Origin: JBLHZY01 sp050633265
Lineage (GTDB): Bacteria > Pseudomonadota > Alphaproteobacteria > Rhodobacterales > Rhodobacteraceae
Length of the DNA stretch: 64,000 nucleotides
Assembly (NCBI GenBank): GCA_050633265.1
Contig: JBOEGE010000005.1
Span: 310,001 to 374,000 of the forward strand
Reading direction: 5' to 3'
The translations under genes were made by a program, and so were the position numbers. The notes beneath the pieces were generated by a model that saw only the letters and a list, made by a program, of their open reading frames with translations, did not search any database and was not told the DNA's origin. Positions 40,922 through 50,550 of this stretch are shown piece after piece (within the stretch, counting starts at the first letter, position 1; each line of letters begins with the position of its first letter).

Positions 40922-41650
40922 ATGGCCGCGGGTGTGCTCGCAAGCTCTTTGATCGGGGCGCAGGCCGCCTGCCGCCAAGCGCTTTCGCTTGGTTTGGATG
41001 TCTCTGGTTCGGTGGATCGGGTTGAATATGCGCAACAAATCAATGGGGTCGCCGCAGCGCTGAGCAATGCGGAGGTGCAAAAGGCCTTTTTGTCGATGCC
41101 CGATGCGCGGGTCCGTTTGCATATTTTTGAATGGGCGGGCAGCAAATCCAAGCGGATCTTGGTGCCGTGGAAAGAGATCGAAAGCGCTGAAGATCTGCTC
41201 GATGTGGCCGAACAATTGCTTCAGACCGATCAGCTCACCCCGCGCGAGCCGGGAACCGCCCTTGGCGAGGCGATGCTTTATGGGGCGGCCGCTTTGGCAG
41301 ATCAGCCCGATTGCTGGAAACGCACGCTCGATATTTCCAGCGATGGCCCCTCCAACACAGGGCCGCGCCCGCGCGATATCGCCGATCATCCTAGCCTGCG
41401 CGATGTGACGGTGAATGCATTGGTGATTGGCTCGGCGGATGCATGGATGAACAAAAATACCAAAGCCTCGATCAGCAGCCTGCGCGCTTATTTCAAAGCC
41501 GAAGTGATCCAAGGCCCCTATGCTTTTGTGCAAACGGCGGTGAACTATGCGGATTACGCCGATGCCATCGCGGCCAAGCTGCTGCGCGAGCTTGAGACTT
41601 TGGCGATTGGCGATACCGGGCCGCAGCGGCCTGATCCAAGCGCCGGATAA
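40922..41650 (+). CDS. DUF1194 secreted VWA-like protein
   Basis: A 242-residue protein with a short signal peptide (MAAGVLASSLIGAQA) and a von Willebrand A-like fold. LGLDVSGSVDRVEY is the MIDAS D-x-S-x-S motif, followed by ISSDGPSNTGP with the later Asp and VNALVIG as a core strand. DUF1194 proteins are common in Rhizobiales and Rhodobacterales and have no known role. ATG 40922 has a poor ribosome site; TTG 40895, which would overlap gloA, is an alternative. It probably forms an operon with gloA. Confidence 0.85.
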   Translation: MAAGVLASSLIGAQAACRQALSLGLDVSGSVDRVEYAQQINGVAAALSNAEVQKAFLSMPDARVRLHIFEWAGSKSKRILVPWKEIESAEDLLDVAEQLLQTDQLTPREPGTALGEAMLYGAAALADQPDCWKRTLDISSDGPSNTGPRPRDIADHPSLRDVTVNALVIGSADAWMNKNTKASISSLRAYFKAEVIQGPYAFVQTAVNYADYADAIAAKLLRELETLAIGDTGPQRPDPSAG

Positions 41651-41679
41651 AAGCGCCAGATAAAAGCGCGCGCCCTGCA

Positions 41680-41706
41680 AAAGAAAAGCCGCGCTGGAAG
41701 CACGGC
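41680..41706 (-). terminator. terminator of the MarR-family gene
   Basis: On the minus strand GCCGTGCT and AGCGCGGC form an 8-bp stem with one G.U pair and a 3-base loop, followed by TTTTCTTTT. It lies about 30 bases after the stop at 41738. Confidence 0.75.
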
Positions 41707-41737
41707 CGCCCTTACGGGGATGTTCAGCGCTTTGGCC

Positions 41738-42235
41738 TTAGTAGATGTAGCGGATTTGATCCGACCAGAACCGTTCAATCCGGCGCAGGGAGGAATTCAC
41801 ATCCTCAATCCCATCCGAGGACAGGATACCGCGCCCATCCAACCCTTGGGCATGGCGCGCAAAAAGATCTTCCATGGTGATCCGAATGGCATTGCCCTTA
41901 TCGGTTAGCTTAACGCGCACCGAGCGGCGATCAATCTCGCAGCGCTGATGATGCATATAGCCCATCTCAACCATTTTCTTGAGGTTGTAAGAAACATTCG
42001 AGCCCTGATAATAGCCGCGCGATTTCAGCTCGCCCGCGGTGACTTCATTTTCGCCAATGTTAAACAGCAAAAGCGCCTGAACCGCATTGATCTCCAAAAC
42101 GCCGACGCGCTCGAACTCATCCTTGATCACATCCAGCAAAAGCCGGTGAAGCCGCTCGACAAGCGCCATCCCTTCAAGATACTGGCCCAAGAACGCCTGT
42201 TCTGAGCTGGATTCAAGTGGTGCATGCATAGTCAT
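41738..42235 (-). CDS. MarR family regulator (LdtR/PetP-like)
   Basis: A 165-residue winged-helix regulator. The phrases LEINAVQALLLFNIGENEVTA, YYQGSNVSYNLKKMVEMGY (recognition helix) and CEIDRRSVRVKLTDKG (wing) resemble the alphaproteobacterial LdtR/PetP group, which has been tied to cell-wall and stress genes. The start is ATG 42235, with GGAGAG seven bases before it. Upstream at 42309-42316 is the palindrome GCAATTGC, a possible autoregulatory site. Confidence 0.85.
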   Translation of the reverse strand: MTMHAPLESSSEQAFLGQYLEGMALVERLHRLLLDVIKDEFERVGVLEINAVQALLLFNIGENEVTAGELKSRGYYQGSNVSYNLKKMVEMGYMHHQRCEIDRRSVRVKLTDKGNAIRITMEDLFARHAQGLDGRGILSSDGIEDVNSSLRRIERFWSDQIRYIY

Positions 42236-42334
42236 AAATCTCTCCGCGCTTAGCTGAACACAGCCAAGATGGAAGAAATTCACCAACAATCGGTTAAGCC
42301 TGAAGAAGCAATTGCAACTTGTTGAAAAATAAAC

Positions 42335-42601
42335 TTATTTTGCGCGCATCGCATGGGCAGAAATCGCGTGGATCAAGCTCGCAAGGGATTCGGGCGGCGC
42401 GATTTGCCCGGTGATCCAGGTCAAAAGATCCTGATCATTCTCCTCCAAAAGCGCATCATAAAGATCAAGCTCGGCCACAGACATCCCCGCAAGCTGATCC
42501 TCTGCATAGGCGCTCAGCACAATATCCATCTCCTTGATGCCCCGCCGCATAGAGCGCATTTTCATCCGCTTGATCCGGTGCTCATGGGTCTCGGTTGCCA
42601 T
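42335..42601 (-). CDS. sdhE: SdhE, succinate dehydrogenase flavinylation factor
   Basis: SdhE promotes covalent FAD attachment to SdhA. The 88-residue protein shows the family motif MRRGIKEMDIVLSAY (RGxxE) and the helical C-terminal part with DLYDALLEENDQDLLTW. The size is typical. It starts two bases downstream of the XRE gene stop on the same strand, so the pair is probably co-transcribed. Confidence 0.93.
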   Translation of the reverse strand: MATETHEHRIKRMKMRSMRRGIKEMDIVLSAYAEDQLAGMSVAELDLYDALLEENDQDLLTWITGQIAPPESLASLIHAISAHAMRAK

Positions 42602-42603
42602 TC

Positions 42604-43029
42604 TTAGCCCTCTTTCATCACACGCCGAAGCGCCTTTTCCAGCCGCGCAAGCTTCTCGCTGCCCTGCACCATTTGCACCTTCAATGCGCGAAGCTCAAGC
42701 AAAAGCCCCTCAAGCTCTGGCGAAATCTGCTCGGCTTCATCGGGCGCATCAACGCCTTCACCAGCCCCCGACAAAAGCCAGCGCATCGAGACATTAAGAA
42801 CCCCCGAAAGCATCTGCAATTTATTCGCCCGCGGCTCGGCGATATCCTCTTCCCAATTGCGTAATGTCTTGTCTTTGATGCCCAATCGGCGGGCCAGATC
42901 GCGCGCGCTCATACCGGCGGCCTCGCGCGCCCCAACCAAGCGATCGCCAAAGGTCGCGTTGCCCTCGGCATACCAATCACTGCTCTCGATCGCGTTGGGA
43001 TCGCTTATCTCTTGCTCATTCTCGCTCAT
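42604..43029 (-). CDS. XRE family helix-turn-helix regulator
   Basis: A 141-residue protein with a Cro/C1-type HTH (about 25-85: FGDRLVGAREAAGMSARDLARRLG, KDKTLRNWEEDIAEPRANKL) and a C-terminal segment rich in Leu/Glu that could pair as a coiled coil. The first 24 residues are acidic and probably unstructured. The start at ATG 43029 follows GAGG; the longer frame reaches into the aspC upstream region. It is divergent from aspC and in tandem with sdhE. The target is unknown. Confidence 0.87.
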   Translation of the reverse strand: MSENEQEISDPNAIESSDWYAEGNATFGDRLVGAREAAGMSARDLARRLGIKDKTLRNWEEDIAEPRANKLQMLSGVLNVSMRWLLSGAGEGVDAPDEAEQISPELEGLLLELRALKVQMVQGSEKLARLEKALRRVMKEG

Positions 43030-43126
43030 TTTGGCCTCGCTAAGGATTTGCGCGCGCCTTCGCGCTTGAATGGGGATCGGGCGGACCGTAAGACATAGGC
43101 GTAGATAGTTCAAACCGGAGCCTCAG

Positions 43127-44329
43127 ATGCCCTTCCTTTCCGACACGCTCGCCCGCGTAAAGCCTTCGCCAACAATCGCGGTAACCAATAAAGCGCGCGA
43201 ATTGAAGGCCGCAGGGCGCGATGTCATTGGCCTTGGCGCCGGCGAGCCGGATTTTGACACGCCCGAACATATCAAAGCCGCCGGCATTGCCGCGATTGAG
43301 CGGGGCGAGACGAAATATACCGCCGTGGACGGCACCCCCGAACTCAAAGCCGCGATCTGCGCCAAATTCGCCCGCGACAATGGGCTGACCTATACGCCGA
43401 GCCAAATCACCGTCTCAAGCGGCGGCAAACAGGTGCTCTATAATGCGCTTGTGGCCACGCTAAACCCCGGCGATGAGGTGATCATTCCGGCGCCCTATTG
43501 GGTCTCTTATCCCGATATGGTCTTGCTTGCGGGCGGCACGCCAGTGGCGATTGAAGGCGGCATCGAGACCGGCTTTCGCATCACCCCCGAGCAGCTCGAG
43601 GCCGCGATCACGCCAAAGACCAAATGGGTGATCTTCAACTCGCCCTCCAACCCAACCGGCGCAGGCTATACCCGCGATCAGCTCAAGGCGCTAACGGATG
43701 TTTTGCTGCGCCATCCCCATGTTTGGATCATGTCGGATGATATGTATGAATTCCTCGTCTTTGACGGGTTTGAATTCACCTCTCCCGCCCAGATCGAGCC
43801 GCGGCTTTATGAGCGCACTTTGACCTGCAATGGCGTCTCCAAAGCCTATGCGATGACCGGCTGGCGGATTGGCTATGCGGGCGGGCCAGAGCCTCTGATT
43901 GCGGCGATGCGCAAGGTCCAATCGCAAAGCACATCCAACCCCTGCTCGATCTCTCAGGCCGCCGCCGTTGAGGCGCTCAACGGGCCGCATGATTTCATCG
44001 CGCAGAACAACGAGACGTTTAAGCGGCGGCGCAACATGGTCGTTGAGATGCTGAACGCAGCCGAAGGGATCCTCTGCCCGATGCCCGACGGCGCGTTTTA
44101 TGTCTACCCGTCAATCGCAGGTTGCATCGGCAAGACCTCGCCCGCAGGCACATTGATCAAAGATGATGAGACATTTGCCAATGCCCTGCTCGAAGAGAGC
44201 GGCGTTGCGGTTGTCTTTGGGGCGGCCTTCGGGCTTTCCCCCAACTTCCGCGTCAGCTACGCTACATCAGACGCAGCCCTAAAAGAGGCCTGCACCCGGA
44301 TTCAGAGCTTCTGCGCCGGGCTAAGCTAA
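43127..44329 (+). CDS. aspC: aspartate aminotransferase (class I, subgroup Ib)
   Basis: This PLP enzyme exchanges amino groups between aspartate and 2-oxoglutarate; alphaproteobacterial forms also accept prephenate. The 400-residue protein has IGLGAGEPDFDTPEHI near the N terminus, the PLP contact FNSPSNPTGAGY, and the Schiff-base Lys in NGVSKAYAMTGWRIGY. A CGGAG site lies before the ATG. It is divergent from the XRE regulator across a 97-base spacer. Confidence 0.93.
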   Translation: MPFLSDTLARVKPSPTIAVTNKARELKAAGRDVIGLGAGEPDFDTPEHIKAAGIAAIERGETKYTAVDGTPELKAAICAKFARDNGLTYTPSQITVSSGGKQVLYNALVATLNPGDEVIIPAPYWVSYPDMVLLAGGTPVAIEGGIETGFRITPEQLEAAITPKTKWVIFNSPSNPTGAGYTRDQLKALTDVLLRHPHVWIMSDDMYEFLVFDGFEFTSPAQIEPRLYERTLTCNGVSKAYAMTGWRIGYAGGPEPLIAAMRKVQSQSTSNPCSISQAAAVEALNGPHDFIAQNNETFKRRRNMVVEMLNAAEGILCPMPDGAFYVYPSIAGCIGKTSPAGTLIKDDETFANALLEESGVAVVFGAAFGLSPNFRVSYATSDAALKEACTRIQSFCAGLS

Positions 44330-44364
44330 TCGGTTGAAAAGCCGCAACAAAAGAGAGCAGAGAC

Positions 44365-44778
44365 ATGTCAGGTGAGCTGCCAGAGTTCTTCTTTAGGGTC
44401 CGTGAAAACGGCGCCTTCGTCTTTCGGGTCGATACCGAAAACCGCCAGCGGCGGATCGAAATGGATCAGATCGCGGCCGTCAATATCAAGAACGGCGAGA
44501 TCAAGCCGCACGGCGGGCGCGAGCTTTCCCAAGCCGAAATGGCCGCGATCACCGAATGGATGGAGGCGCGCAAAGCGACCCTGGCGGCGCGCGATATGGA
44601 TGATATGCACCGCGCGGTGGATTATCTCAATCTAACGGCCCATTGGGCGCAAACCCGCGCCGAGGATGATCAGCTCGAGCAAGTCACTGATGCGCTGCTT
44701 TTGGCGATGCATGATCTGCGGGCGGTTCTGGTGCGCAAGAAAGCGGATCGTTTGATGAAGGCCGCGAGCGATAGCTAA
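44365..44778 (+). CDS. conserved hypothetical protein
   Basis: A 137-residue, charged, soluble protein with no signal peptide or membrane segment. The N-terminal half looks like short beta strands (FFFRVRENGAFVFRVD, IAAVNIKNGEIKPHGG). The C-terminal half is helical with many Asp, Glu and Arg (WMEARKATLAARDMDDMHRA). No family is recognised. It follows aspC by 35 bases, so the two may be co-transcribed. The stop overlaps that of the convergent MATE gene by four bases. Confidence 0.75.
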   Translation: MSGELPEFFFRVRENGAFVFRVDTENRQRRIEMDQIAAVNIKNGEIKPHGGRELSQAEMAAITEWMEARKATLAARDMDDMHRAVDYLNLTAHWAQTRAEDDQLEQVTDALLLAMHDLRAVLVRKKADRLMKAASDS

Positions 44779-46142
44779 GCGGCGCGCTCTTCATCTGGCA
44801 GATAAACCTTGTTGCGCCAAAACCGCAGCCCCATCAAGACCCAAGCAACCGCCAGCCCGATCGTCAGACCAAGCCAAACCCCGATCTCGCTCAAACCACC
44901 GGGAAACCCAAGCACATAAGAGGCCGGCAAACCGATCGCCCAATAGCTGATCAGCGCATAAATCATCGGTACGCCGGTGTCCTGCAAGCCGCGCAACAGG
45001 CCAAGCGCAATGACCTGCCCCGCATCGACAATCTGAAAAAGTGCGGCCACAGCAAGCAAGCTGACCCCAACCGCAATGACCTGTGCGCGCACCGGATCTT
45101 GCGGGTCAATAAACCCGGCAATCAGCAGCTCCGGCACCGCCAGAAAAAGCGCCACAGACAGGCCGACAAAGATAAACGAAATCACGCTGACCGTATAAGC
45201 CCCGCGCCGCAACCCGACCGGATCATGCCGCCCCTGCGCCCGCCCCGCGCGGATCGTCGCGGCATTGGCAAGCCCAAGCTGCACAAGGAAAGTGGCCGAG
45301 GCGATCTGCAAAGCAATCCCATGCGCGGCCAATTCAATCGTCCCGATCCAGCCGATCAAAACGGCCGCCGCGACAAACAGCCCAACTTCCGCAACAGCCG
45401 TTGCCCCAATCGGAAACCCAACCCGCAAAACCCGCCAAAAGGCCTGCCAATCGGCGCGCCAGATGCGGTTGAAAAGCCGGTGCTTTGGCTCGGCCCAAAC
45501 CGCATAAAGCGACAGGATCACAAGATTTGCGCTCTGCATGATCAAAGAGGCATAAGCCGCCCCGCGAATGCCCAGCTCCGGCGCGCCCCAATTGCCAAAA
45601 ATCAGCGCGTAATTCAAAAAACCGTTCAGCGCCGCCGCGATAACCGTTGACCACAAAACAAATTGGGTCCGCTCAAGCCCGCCCAGATAGCTCTTGAGCA
45701 CCGCAACCCCCAGCGCCGGCACCATCGCAAAAGCCACAATGCGCAGGTACTGCCCGGCCAGTTTTGCAATCATAGGCTCCTGGCCCATAAGCGCCAAAAT
45801 CGGCTCGCCAAACATCAGGATCGGGATACACAACAGCGCATAAAGCGCCGAAAGCCAAAACGCCATCCGCGTGACGCGGCGGATCTCAACCGGATCGGTG
45901 CGCTCATGGGCATTGGCCACAATCGGCATCACCGCAAAGCCAAACCCCGCCCCCAGAATAAACAGCGTGAAAAAGACCCCAGAGGCCAAAACCACAGCCG
46001 CCAAAGCCTCAACATCATACCAGCCCAGCATCAACGTATCCATCACGCCAATGGAAAACTGCGCCAGATGGCTCCCCGCCAAGGGCAAGCCCAGCGCAAG
46101 AACGGCCCGCGTATGGGCGCGATATGATTGAAGCTCTGCCAT
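44775..46142 (-). CDS. MATE family multidrug efflux protein (NorM-like)
   Basis: A 455-residue inner-membrane antiporter with about 12 hydrophobic segments in two similar halves. Features are LALGLPLAGSHLAQFSIGVMDTLMLGWYDVEALAAV at the N terminus and AVAEVGLFVAAAVLIGWIG at the start of the second half. It exports cationic drugs or metabolites driven by Na+ or H+. ATG 46142 starts at MAELQSYRAH; the frame runs 92 codons further upstream but that part is non-membrane and compositionally unlike coding. A 276-base divergent spacer separates it from the cyclase gene. Confidence 0.9.
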   Translation of the reverse strand: MAELQSYRAHTRAVLALGLPLAGSHLAQFSIGVMDTLMLGWYDVEALAAVVLASGVFFTLFILGAGFGFAVMPIVANAHERTDPVEIRRVTRMAFWLSALYALLCIPILMFGEPILALMGQEPMIAKLAGQYLRIVAFAMVPALGVAVLKSYLGGLERTQFVLWSTVIAAALNGFLNYALIFGNWGAPELGIRGAAYASLIMQSANLVILSLYAVWAEPKHRLFNRIWRADWQAFWRVLRVGFPIGATAVAEVGLFVAAAVLIGWIGTIELAAHGIALQIASATFLVQLGLANAATIRAGRAQGRHDPVGLRRGAYTVSVISFIFVGLSVALFLAVPELLIAGFIDPQDPVRAQVIAVGVSLLAVAALFQIVDAGQVIALGLLRGLQDTGVPMIYALISYWAIGLPASYVLGFPGGLSEIGVWLGLTIGLAVAWVLMGLRFWRNKVYLPDEERAA

Positions 46143-46418
46143 GGGCTTGAGGTAATCCCTGAACTGCGCGCAAGCAAGCCTTCTAAGCCCAATCCCGGCT
46201 TTTTGCCCGCCCCCGCGCCCAGCACTTGGTAATAAGATTTCCGCACCGCGCGCCTGCGCACAACGCGCGCGCCCTCCGGCGCGCTTTGGCCTGCCAGCAA
46301 TACAGAGCGCTTCGCCCCCAAACAAAACATACTCACGGTTCGGTTTATTCATGCTAGAGTTGTGTTTCAGCAATGGGCCGCAGAATGCCCCTGCTGCACC
46401 AACATGGAGGAGAAACAC

Positions 46419-47390
46419 ATGAAAACCTTACTGAAAACCGCATCCGCAATCGCCGCGACTCTGGCGCTGATTGGGTCTGCCGCTTGGGCCGAGAGCCACG
46501 CCAGCGAAGATATGAGCTGGACACAAAGCAAATACGGCCCCGAGGACGAAATCGGCGCCGCCAACCTGCTTTCCCCCGAATTGGCCAAGAAAGCCGCCGG
46601 ACTTGTGACCACTGGCAAGGTCTATTCGTTGGGCATCGTGCTTGATAGCGAAACCCCTGCCTTCGCGCCGCGCTCAATGTCGATTGCAGTGCTGCAACCG
46701 GGGCAAGTGAACAACACCGGCCTTGGCGATACAAAGACCACCTATAACGATGATATCTTTATGGGCTGGCTTGGCATCGGCAGCCAGATTGATGGCTTGG
46801 GCCACATCGGCGTTGATCATACCTATTACAACGGCTTTGAAGGCTCGGATTTTGTCCAAGGTAACGGGCTGACCAAACTTGGCATCGAAAAAGTCCCGCC
46901 GATTGTCTCGCGCGGCGTGATGCTGGATATGGCCATGTTCTACGGGATGGACATGCTGCCCGAAGGCAAAGCCTATACCCGCGAAGATATCGTGGCCGCC
47001 GCCGAGCAGCAGGGCGTTACCTTTGAAGAAGGCGATGTGGTGCTGTTTCATTCGGGCTGGCTGAACCTACTGGATGAAGGCGGCGATCGCGCGCGCTTTG
47101 GCTCGGTCGAGCCGGGCCTTGGCAAAACCGGCGCTGAATTCCTGATCGAACAAGGGGTTATCGCAGTTGGGGCCGATACTTGGGGCCTTGAGGCTGTGCC
47201 GTTTGAGCCCGGCGTTGGGGTGTTTGAAATCCACCAAATGCTGCTCGCACATAACGGGATATTTATCCTCGAAAGCATGGACACGCGCGAAATGGCCAAA
47301 GACGATGTGCATGAATTCATGTTCGTGCTTGGCCAAGCCAAAGTGCGCGGCGCGGTGCAAATGATCATCAATCCGGTCGCTATCCGCTAA
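46419..47390 (+). CDS. secreted cyclase-family (kynurenine formamidase-like) hydrolase
   Basis: A 323-residue protein with a signal peptide (MKTLLKTASAIAATLALIGSAAWA) and a cyclase-family (PF04199) domain. The metal-site region reads IGSQIDGLGHIGVDHTYYNGF rather than the HxGTHxD of bacterial KynB, which is the form seen in longer secreted members. DVVLFHSGW and GADTWGLEAVP are also characteristic. It probably hydrolyses an amide or lactone in the periplasm; the substrate is unknown. GGAGGAG precedes the ATG. Confidence 0.85.
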   Translation: MKTLLKTASAIAATLALIGSAAWAESHASEDMSWTQSKYGPEDEIGAANLLSPELAKKAAGLVTTGKVYSLGIVLDSETPAFAPRSMSIAVLQPGQVNNTGLGDTKTTYNDDIFMGWLGIGSQIDGLGHIGVDHTYYNGFEGSDFVQGNGLTKLGIEKVPPIVSRGVMLDMAMFYGMDMLPEGKAYTREDIVAAAEQQGVTFEEGDVVLFHSGWLNLLDEGGDRARFGSVEPGLGKTGAEFLIEQGVIAVGADTWGLEAVPFEPGVGVFEIHQMLLAHNGIFILESMDTREMAKDDVHEFMFVLGQAKVRGAVQMIINPVAIR

Positions 47391-47526
47391 GTGATTGCGC
47401 TCTTTGGGGGCGGCATTGTTGCGCGCCCCCAATCCCCTTCCCTCCCCCCAATCGCCCTGCCAAAGCTGCCAAACGCCCGCGCCAAAAACCCCTTGCCGCA
47501 CAGCGCCCCCATGCTACGCTCGCCCG

Positions 47527-48402
47527 ATGAACACCCAATTCCGCCAGCTCGGCCAATACCGCTTTTTCATCCGCACATGGGGCGATCCGGCCAATCCGCC
47601 GCTCCTGATGCTGCATGGGTTTCCTGAATATTCCGGCGCTTGGGAAGAACTGGCAGCGGCGCTTTCGCCGCATTTCTACTGCATCGCGCCCGATCAGCGC
47701 GGTTATGGCCAAACCGATGCACCGCCCGAGGTCGAGGCCTATAAAGCCCGCCATCTCGTGGCCGATATGATCGCCCTGCTCCAAGATATGCAAACCGGCC
47801 CGGCCATCGTCTTGGGCCATGATTGGGGCTCGGCCATCGCTTACGGTCTGGCGATCGGCGCGCCTGAAATGGTGCGCCGCCTGATCATCCTCAATGGCGT
47901 GCACCCCGGCCCCTATCAAAAGGCCTGCGCGGCGGGCGGCGCCCAAACGGATGCAGCGCAATACTTTCATGCGCTCAAACGGGAAGGCTCCGAGGATCAC
48001 TTTGCTAAGGACAACTTCTCCCGCCTGCTTGCGCTGTTTTCGGCCAAGATGGATCTCTCTTGGCTTACCCCAGAAAAGGAAGCCGAATATAAGGCCGAAT
48101 GGGCCCGCCCCGGCCGCCTGCGCGGCATGATCAATTGGTATCGCGCCTCGCCCATCCAAATCGGCCAGCCCGGCGAAGTGCTGCGCGATGTCCCCAATCC
48201 GCCCATTGAGCGCCTCACCGTGCCGATGCCGCATCTGCTGATCTGGGGCGCAAAGGATACTGCCCTTCTGCCCGAAAGCACTGAGGGGTTAGAGGCCTAT
48301 TGCCCCCAACTCACCCGCATTGAAATCCCGGATGCCGATCACTGGCTTGCCCATCAAAAAACCGATGAGGTCGCCCGCGCCATCCTTGATTGGGCCACCT
48401 AA
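47527..48402 (+). CDS. epoxide-hydrolase-like alpha/beta hydrolase
   Basis: A 291-residue hydrolase of the epoxide hydrolase/haloalkane dehalogenase branch. It shows LMLHGFPEYSGAWEE (HGxP oxyanion motif), an Asp nucleophile in VLGHDWGSAIAY and a His in IPDADHWLAHQ. The Asp nucleophile rules out an ordinary serine esterase. ATG 47527 is chosen; the upstream frame is Pro/Cys-rich and non-homologous. It is soluble, without a signal peptide. The substrate is unknown. Confidence 0.87.
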   Translation: MNTQFRQLGQYRFFIRTWGDPANPPLLMLHGFPEYSGAWEELAAALSPHFYCIAPDQRGYGQTDAPPEVEAYKARHLVADMIALLQDMQTGPAIVLGHDWGSAIAYGLAIGAPEMVRRLIILNGVHPGPYQKACAAGGAQTDAAQYFHALKREGSEDHFAKDNFSRLLALFSAKMDLSWLTPEKEAEYKAEWARPGRLRGMINWYRASPIQIGQPGEVLRDVPNPPIERLTVPMPHLLIWGAKDTALLPESTEGLEAYCPQLTRIEIPDADHWLAHQKTDEVARAILDWAT

Positions 48403-48577
48403 CGCCCCCTCCCTCCGCTTGGCCAGATCAGCACAAACCCGCAGCGCCACCAGCCCCAGCCCCTTCCAGCCTCACCCATCCGCGCCAAATCCACGCCCTG
48501 ATGACAGGTAAGCGTTGCCCCCCGGCGCGCATCCGATATGATGCCCTGCAACAAACTTAAAAAAGAGCAGCACGCCC

Positions 48578-50533
48578 ATGGCCGACGATCTTCTTGCCGG
48601 GTCCGAACCCGCCTATGATGCCTCCTCCATCGAAGTCCTTGAGGGGCTCGAACCTGTGCGCAAACGCCCGGGCATGTATATCGGCGGCACGGATGAACGC
48701 GCGCTGCATCACCTCGTTGCAGAAATCCTTGATAACTCGATGGACGAGGCCGTGGCAGGCCATGCCAACCGCATCGAAGTCGAGCTTCACGCCGATTACT
48801 CCATGACCATCCGCGACAATGGCCGTGGCATGCCCTTTGATCCGCACCCCAAGTTTCCCGGCAAATCCGCCCTCGAAGTGATCCTCTGCACCCTGCACGC
48901 AGGCGGCAAGTTTTCGGGCAAAGCCTATCAAACCTCCGGCGGGTTGCACGGCGTTGGCGCCTCCGTGGTAAATGCGCTTTCGGATTATATGCGCGTTGAG
49001 GTCGCCCGCGATCGCAAACTGGTGGCGCAAGAATTCGCCCGCGGCATTCCCCAAGGCGGGCTGCAAGAACTTGGCGCCGCCCCCAATCGGCGCGGCACCT
49101 CGACCACCTTCCACGCGGACGAGCAAATCTTCGGCCATCACCGCTTCAAACCGGCCCGCCTGTTCAAATCCATCCGCTCTAAGGCCTATCTCTTCTCTGG
49201 CGTCGAAATCCGCTGGAAATCCGCAATTGATGATGGCGAAACCCCAACCGAGGCGGTGTTTCACTTCCCCGGCGGCCTTGCCGATTATCTCAATGAAACG
49301 CTCGGCGGCTCAAGCACCTATGCCGAGCGCCCCTTTGCCGGAACCGTTGATTTCAATGAGAAATTCAGCACGCCGGGCAAGGTTGAATGGGCGATCAACT
49401 GGACGCCCGCGCGCGATGGCTTCATCCAAAGCTATTGTAACACCGTGCCAACCCCCGAAGGCGGAACCCACGAGGCCGGCTTCTGGGCCGCGATCCTTAA
49501 GGGCATCCGCGCCTACGGCGAACTGGTCAACAACCGCAAAGCCAAAGACATCACCCGCGAAGACCTGATCACAGGCGGCTGCGCGCTTGTCTCCTGCTTC
49601 ATCAGCGAGCCTGAATTCGTCGGCCAAACCAAAGACCGCCTTGCAACAACCGAGGCCCAACGGCTCGTTGAAAACTCCGTGCGCGATCACTTCGATAACT
49701 GGCTCGCCGCCGATACCAAATCCGCTGGCGCCATCCTCGATTTCCTCGTTCTGCGCGCCGAAGAACGCCTGCGCCGCCGCCAAGAAAAAGAGACCCAGCG
49801 CAAAACGGCGACCAAAAAACTCCGCCTGCCGGGAAAGCTCACCGATTGCTCGTCGAACTCGCGCGAGGGCACCGAACTCTTCATCGTTGAGGGCGATAGC
49901 GCGGGCGGCTCGGCCAAAATGGCCCGCGAACGCAAAACCCAAGCGCTCCTGCCCCTGCGCGGTAAAATCCTCAACGTGCTTGGCGCGGCCTCCTCAAAAC
50001 TGGGCACCAACGCCGAGATCAACGATCTGTGCCAAGCGCTTGGCGTCGGCATGGGCACCCGCTTTAACGTCGACGATCTGCGCTACGACAAAGTCATCAT
50101 CATGACCGATGCGGATGTCGATGGCGCCCATATCGCCTCTCTGCTGATGACCTTCTTCTTCACCCAAATGCGCCCGATGATCGACGCAGGCCACCTCTAC
50201 CTCGCCTGCCCGCCGCTCTATCGCCTCACCCAAGGCGCGCGCAACGTCTATTGCTTGGACGAGGTCGAGCGCGACGAATGGCTCGCCAAAGGCCTTGGCG
50301 GCAAAGGCAAAATCGACGTCTCCCGCTTCAAAGGTTTGGGCGAAATGGACGCGCGCGACCTTAAAGACACCACCATGAACCCCCTCACCCGCAAACTCAT
50401 CCGCGTCACCATTGATGAGGACGAACCCGGCGAAACCGGCGATCTCGTCGAGCGGCTGATGGGCAAAAAACCAGAACTGCGCTTCCAATATATTTCTGAA
50501 AACGCGCAATTCGTGGAGGAACTAGACGTTTAA
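48578..50533 (+). CDS. parE: DNA topoisomerase IV subunit B
   Basis: ParE supplies the ATPase of topoisomerase IV, which decatenates daughter chromosomes. The 651-residue length, shorter than typical GyrB, favours ParE. GHKL ATPase motifs are EILDNSMDEA, RDNGRGMPFD and GGLHGVGAS. The TOPRIM domain has VEGDSAGGSAKMAR and DADVDGAHI. The C-terminal end has SRFKGLGEMDARDLKDTTM. The parC gene is not in the window. A TTG-started lipoprotein gene follows by 17 bases. Confidence 0.95.
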   Translation: MADDLLAGSEPAYDASSIEVLEGLEPVRKRPGMYIGGTDERALHHLVAEILDNSMDEAVAGHANRIEVELHADYSMTIRDNGRGMPFDPHPKFPGKSALEVILCTLHAGGKFSGKAYQTSGGLHGVGASVVNALSDYMRVEVARDRKLVAQEFARGIPQGGLQELGAAPNRRGTSTTFHADEQIFGHHRFKPARLFKSIRSKAYLFSGVEIRWKSAIDDGETPTEAVFHFPGGLADYLNETLGGSSTYAERPFAGTVDFNEKFSTPGKVEWAINWTPARDGFIQSYCNTVPTPEGGTHEAGFWAAILKGIRAYGELVNNRKAKDITREDLITGGCALVSCFISEPEFVGQTKDRLATTEAQRLVENSVRDHFDNWLAADTKSAGAILDFLVLRAEERLRRRQEKETQRKTATKKLRLPGKLTDCSSNSREGTELFIVEGDSAGGSAKMARERKTQALLPLRGKILNVLGAASSKLGTNAEINDLCQALGVGMGTRFNVDDLRYDKVIIMTDADVDGAHIASLLMTFFFTQMRPMIDAGHLYLACPPLYRLTQGARNVYCLDEVERDEWLAKGLGGKGKIDVSRFKGLGEMDARDLKDTTMNPLTRKLIRVTIDEDEPGETGDLVERLMGKKPELRFQYISENAQFVEELDV

Positions 50534-50550
50534 ACCCAAAAGGAAACTCA

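Noticed and set aside
46782..46850. Cyclase-family protein with damaged metal site
   Set aside because: The IDGLGHIGVDHTYYNG form is a normal variant among longer secreted members of the family, so it is not evidence of loss of function.
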